Assembly: GCA_951800675.1 (NCBI GenBank)
Contig: CATOKC010000170.1
Span: 1-5,946, forward strand
Source of the DNA: an uncultured Oscillibacter sp.
GTDB taxonomy: Bacteria; Bacillota_A; Clostridia; Oscillospirales; Oscillospiraceae
Length of the DNA: 5,946 nt
Reading direction: 5' to 3'
The notes below the pieces were generated by a model. It searched no databases. It had not been told where the DNA came from and saw only the letters and a list, made by a program, of their open reading frames with translations. Shown here piece by piece: positions 5,031 through 5,946 of this stretch. Made by a program: the position numbers and the translations under genes. How positions within the stretch are numbered: position 1 is the first letter of the stretch; each line of letters begins with the position of its first letter.

Positions 5031-5585
5031 ATGGAGGAAAAAACTAGGTTCACTGTGATTACAAAAATTCTCGGAATTTGCTCAATTCTTTTTTCTGTAA
5101 TCGGTTTCTATGTGCTATTGATGTATTCGGAAAATATTTCGTTGGCGATATGGAACATGATATATATGATATTCATACCTATGGGAGGTTTTTTTAACCT
5201 ATTAGACTTTGGGACCACCTCTTACTCTAAGGCGGCTTGTTTTTCTTATGCATTGGCATTGATTTTGCGCTTGTTATTCGACATTACAATAGCCGAAGAA
5301 TTCCATTGGGATTTCCTTTTGATGCTTACCTTTGCGCTTTTCGTGAGTGTACTTCGCTGTCACTCTGTTTTGAAAACAGGAAAAAGCAATGCAAATTCTG
5401 CGATTTCAAACAATGCGGAAGCCGCTCCTAAAATATGCGCATGGCAATCAAATCCGTCCGAAAAAACGAAGCCACGCGAAGGCGGATATCTCGCCGGAAT
5501 TATCGGCGTTATCCTATTCCTAATTGGAATGGGAATACTCGGCGTCAAGCTAAGGTTTTTTGTTTTTATCGCCCCTATCAACTAA
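5031..5585 (+). CDS. Unrecognised membrane protein, about five TM helices
   Basis: 184 residues with no family I recognise. Hydrophobic stretches lie near residues 10-32, 38-60, 66-88, 93-111 and 152-172. Residues about 112-150 form a polar, Asn/Ala/Lys-rich loop (GKSNANSAISNNAEAAPK...) between the fourth and fifth segments. Such a loop followed by 'GGYLAGIIGVILFLIGMGILG' suggests a four-helix domain joined to a separate anchoring helix. The ATG at 5031 has a good RBS (AGGGAGGTG, 5016-5024). It lies 52 bases after the zinc-ribbon/DUF4352-like gene on the same strand and 21 bases before the small zinc-ribbon gene, so co-transcription is likely. Codon use is AT-rich compared with the sugar genes upstream. 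An uncharacterised membrane protein is the safest label. Confidence 0.75.
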   Translation: MEEKTRFTVITKILGICSILFSVIGFYVLLMYSENISLAIWNMIYMIFIPMGGFFNLLDFGTTSYSKAACFSYALALILRLLFDITIAEEFHWDFLLMLTFALFVSVLRCHSVLKTGKSNANSAISNNAEAAPKICAWQSNPSEKTKPREGGYLAGIIGVILFLIGMGILGVKLRFFVFIAPIN

Positions 5586-5606
5586 TTTTTGCTGGAGGTA
5601 TCAACT

Positions 5607-5786
5607 GTGTCAAAGATAAAATGCCCCAAATGCAGGAGCGCCGACATTGACCACGTTGGCGGGAAAACCAGAACCAGCCTGAACCTGAACCCCTTAAGAC
5701 CTCTTACTTTTGTAAACCACAAGCCTGCTGGGAAACAGGAATTCCACTGCAAAAACTGCGGATGCTTGTTTAAGGCGAAGATATAG
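5607..5786 (+). CDS. Small zinc-ribbon protein (59 aa), GTG start
   Basis: A 59-residue protein with two widely spaced zinc knuckles: KCPKC (C6, C9) near the N-terminus and HCKNCGC (C48, C51, C53) near the C-terminus, followed by LFKAKI. The central part (VGGKTRTSLNLNPLRPLTFVNHKPAGKQEF) is polar and probably forms the strands of the ribbon. I chose GTG 5607 because GGAGG (5594-5598) is eight bases upstream; an in-frame TTG at 5589 precedes that RBS and is unlikely. Similar short proteins ending 'E(F/W)HC.NCG..F' are widespread in Bacillota, and are generally annotated only as zinc-ribbon or hypothetical proteins. It may bind nucleic acid or a protein partner. It follows the membrane protein gene by 21 bases. 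Confidence 0.72.
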   Translation: MSKIKCPKCRSADIDHVGGKTRTSLNLNPLRPLTFVNHKPAGKQEFHCKNCGCLFKAKI

Positions 5787-5826
5787 CACATGGGCCTCCG
5801 CTATGCGATAAAGGAGATATGCGCAT

Positions 5827-5898
5827 ATGGGCCCAAGAGAAGCGCAAGAGAAGATGAAAGAGTTTGCCCGTCAGGAAAGAGCGGGACAAAAATTTTAA
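5827..5898 (+). CDS. Possible 23-residue peptide
   Basis: An ATG ten bases after a perfect AAGGAG (5811-5816) opens a 23-codon frame ending at TAA 5896, encoding a highly charged, helix-prone peptide (MGPREAQEKMKEFARQERAG, then QKF). No family is recognised. It lies 40 bases after the small zinc-ribbon gene on the same strand. The RBS sits in the loop and the start codon in the stem of a potential hairpin (TGGGCC 5791-5796 with GGCCCA 5830-5835; TATGCG 5802-5807 with CGCATA 5822-5827), which might limit translation. It could be a real small protein, a leader peptide for a gene beyond the window, or chance. Confidence 0.4.
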   Translation: MGPREAQEKMKEFARQERAGQKF

Positions 5899-5946
5899 GC
5901 CCATATAGCGTTTATGAGCGCGGAACAAGACCTCAATGGTCCAGCG
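5899..5946. other. End of window, nothing firmly identified
   Basis: GCCCATAT (5899-5906) is the inverse complement of ATATGGGC (5825-5832), so an 8-bp inverted repeat flanks the 23-residue frame. An ATG at 5914 stays open to the end (11 codons) but has no ribosome binding site in front of it. No gene can be called. Confidence 0.3.

Noticed and set aside
5819..5857. Alternative 12-codon frame starting at ATG 5819
   Set aside because: The start is two bases from the AAGGAG site; the frame at 5827 has normal spacing.
5914..5946. Open frame from ATG 5914 to the window end
   Set aside because: Only 11 codons are visible and no ribosome binding site precedes the ATG.

Overview
The window looks like chromosomal DNA of a Gram-positive gut or rumen Clostridia, probably an Oscillospiraceae/Ruminococcaceae-type organism. 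This rests on the GC-rich, strongly biased codon use of the first 3.5 kb, strong AGGAGG-type ribosome binding sites, a CUT1 sugar ABC transporter beside a cytoplasmic GH3 glycosidase with the permuted domain order known from Ruminococcus albus and Butyrivibrio fibrisolvens, and small zinc-ribbon and CopG-type proteins typical of Bacillota. The taxonomic assignment is inference.

Region 1 (1-3540) is a sugar-use block on the + strand. It holds the last 44 codons of one ABC sugar permease, then a complete second permease (MalG type) whose start codon overlaps the previous stop. A hairpin with an embedded promoter follows, and then an 803-residue GH3 beta-glycosidase-type enzyme ending in a tandem stop and a perfect 17-bp terminator hairpin. 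The likely logic is that the transporter, whose binding protein should lie upstream of the window, imports an oligosaccharide which the cytoplasmic GH3 enzyme cuts to monosaccharides.

Region 2 (about 3540-3990) has no intact gene. It contains a 127-bp cluster of three hairpins, the outer two being related 33-nt palindromes. After that comes what looks like the broken left end of an IS256-type insertion sequence: a GTGTAAAC-bearing end, a leader, an RBS and a truncated transposase start. A + strand terminator closes the region and overlaps the 3' end of the next gene. Base composition drops clearly from here on.

Region 3 (3980-5946) is an AT-richer accessory segment. A minus-strand 60-residue ribbon-helix-helix (CopG-like) protein has a consensus-like promoter bracketed by a perfect 14-bp inverted repeat, which predicts autoregulation. 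Divergent from it is a + strand gene train: a zinc-ribbon/one-TM/DUF4352-like protein (218 aa), an unrecognised five-TM protein (184 aa), a 59-residue two-knuckle zinc-ribbon protein starting at GTG, and a possible 23-residue peptide. The function of this train is unknown. No RNA genes, CRISPR arrays or complete mobile elements were seen.
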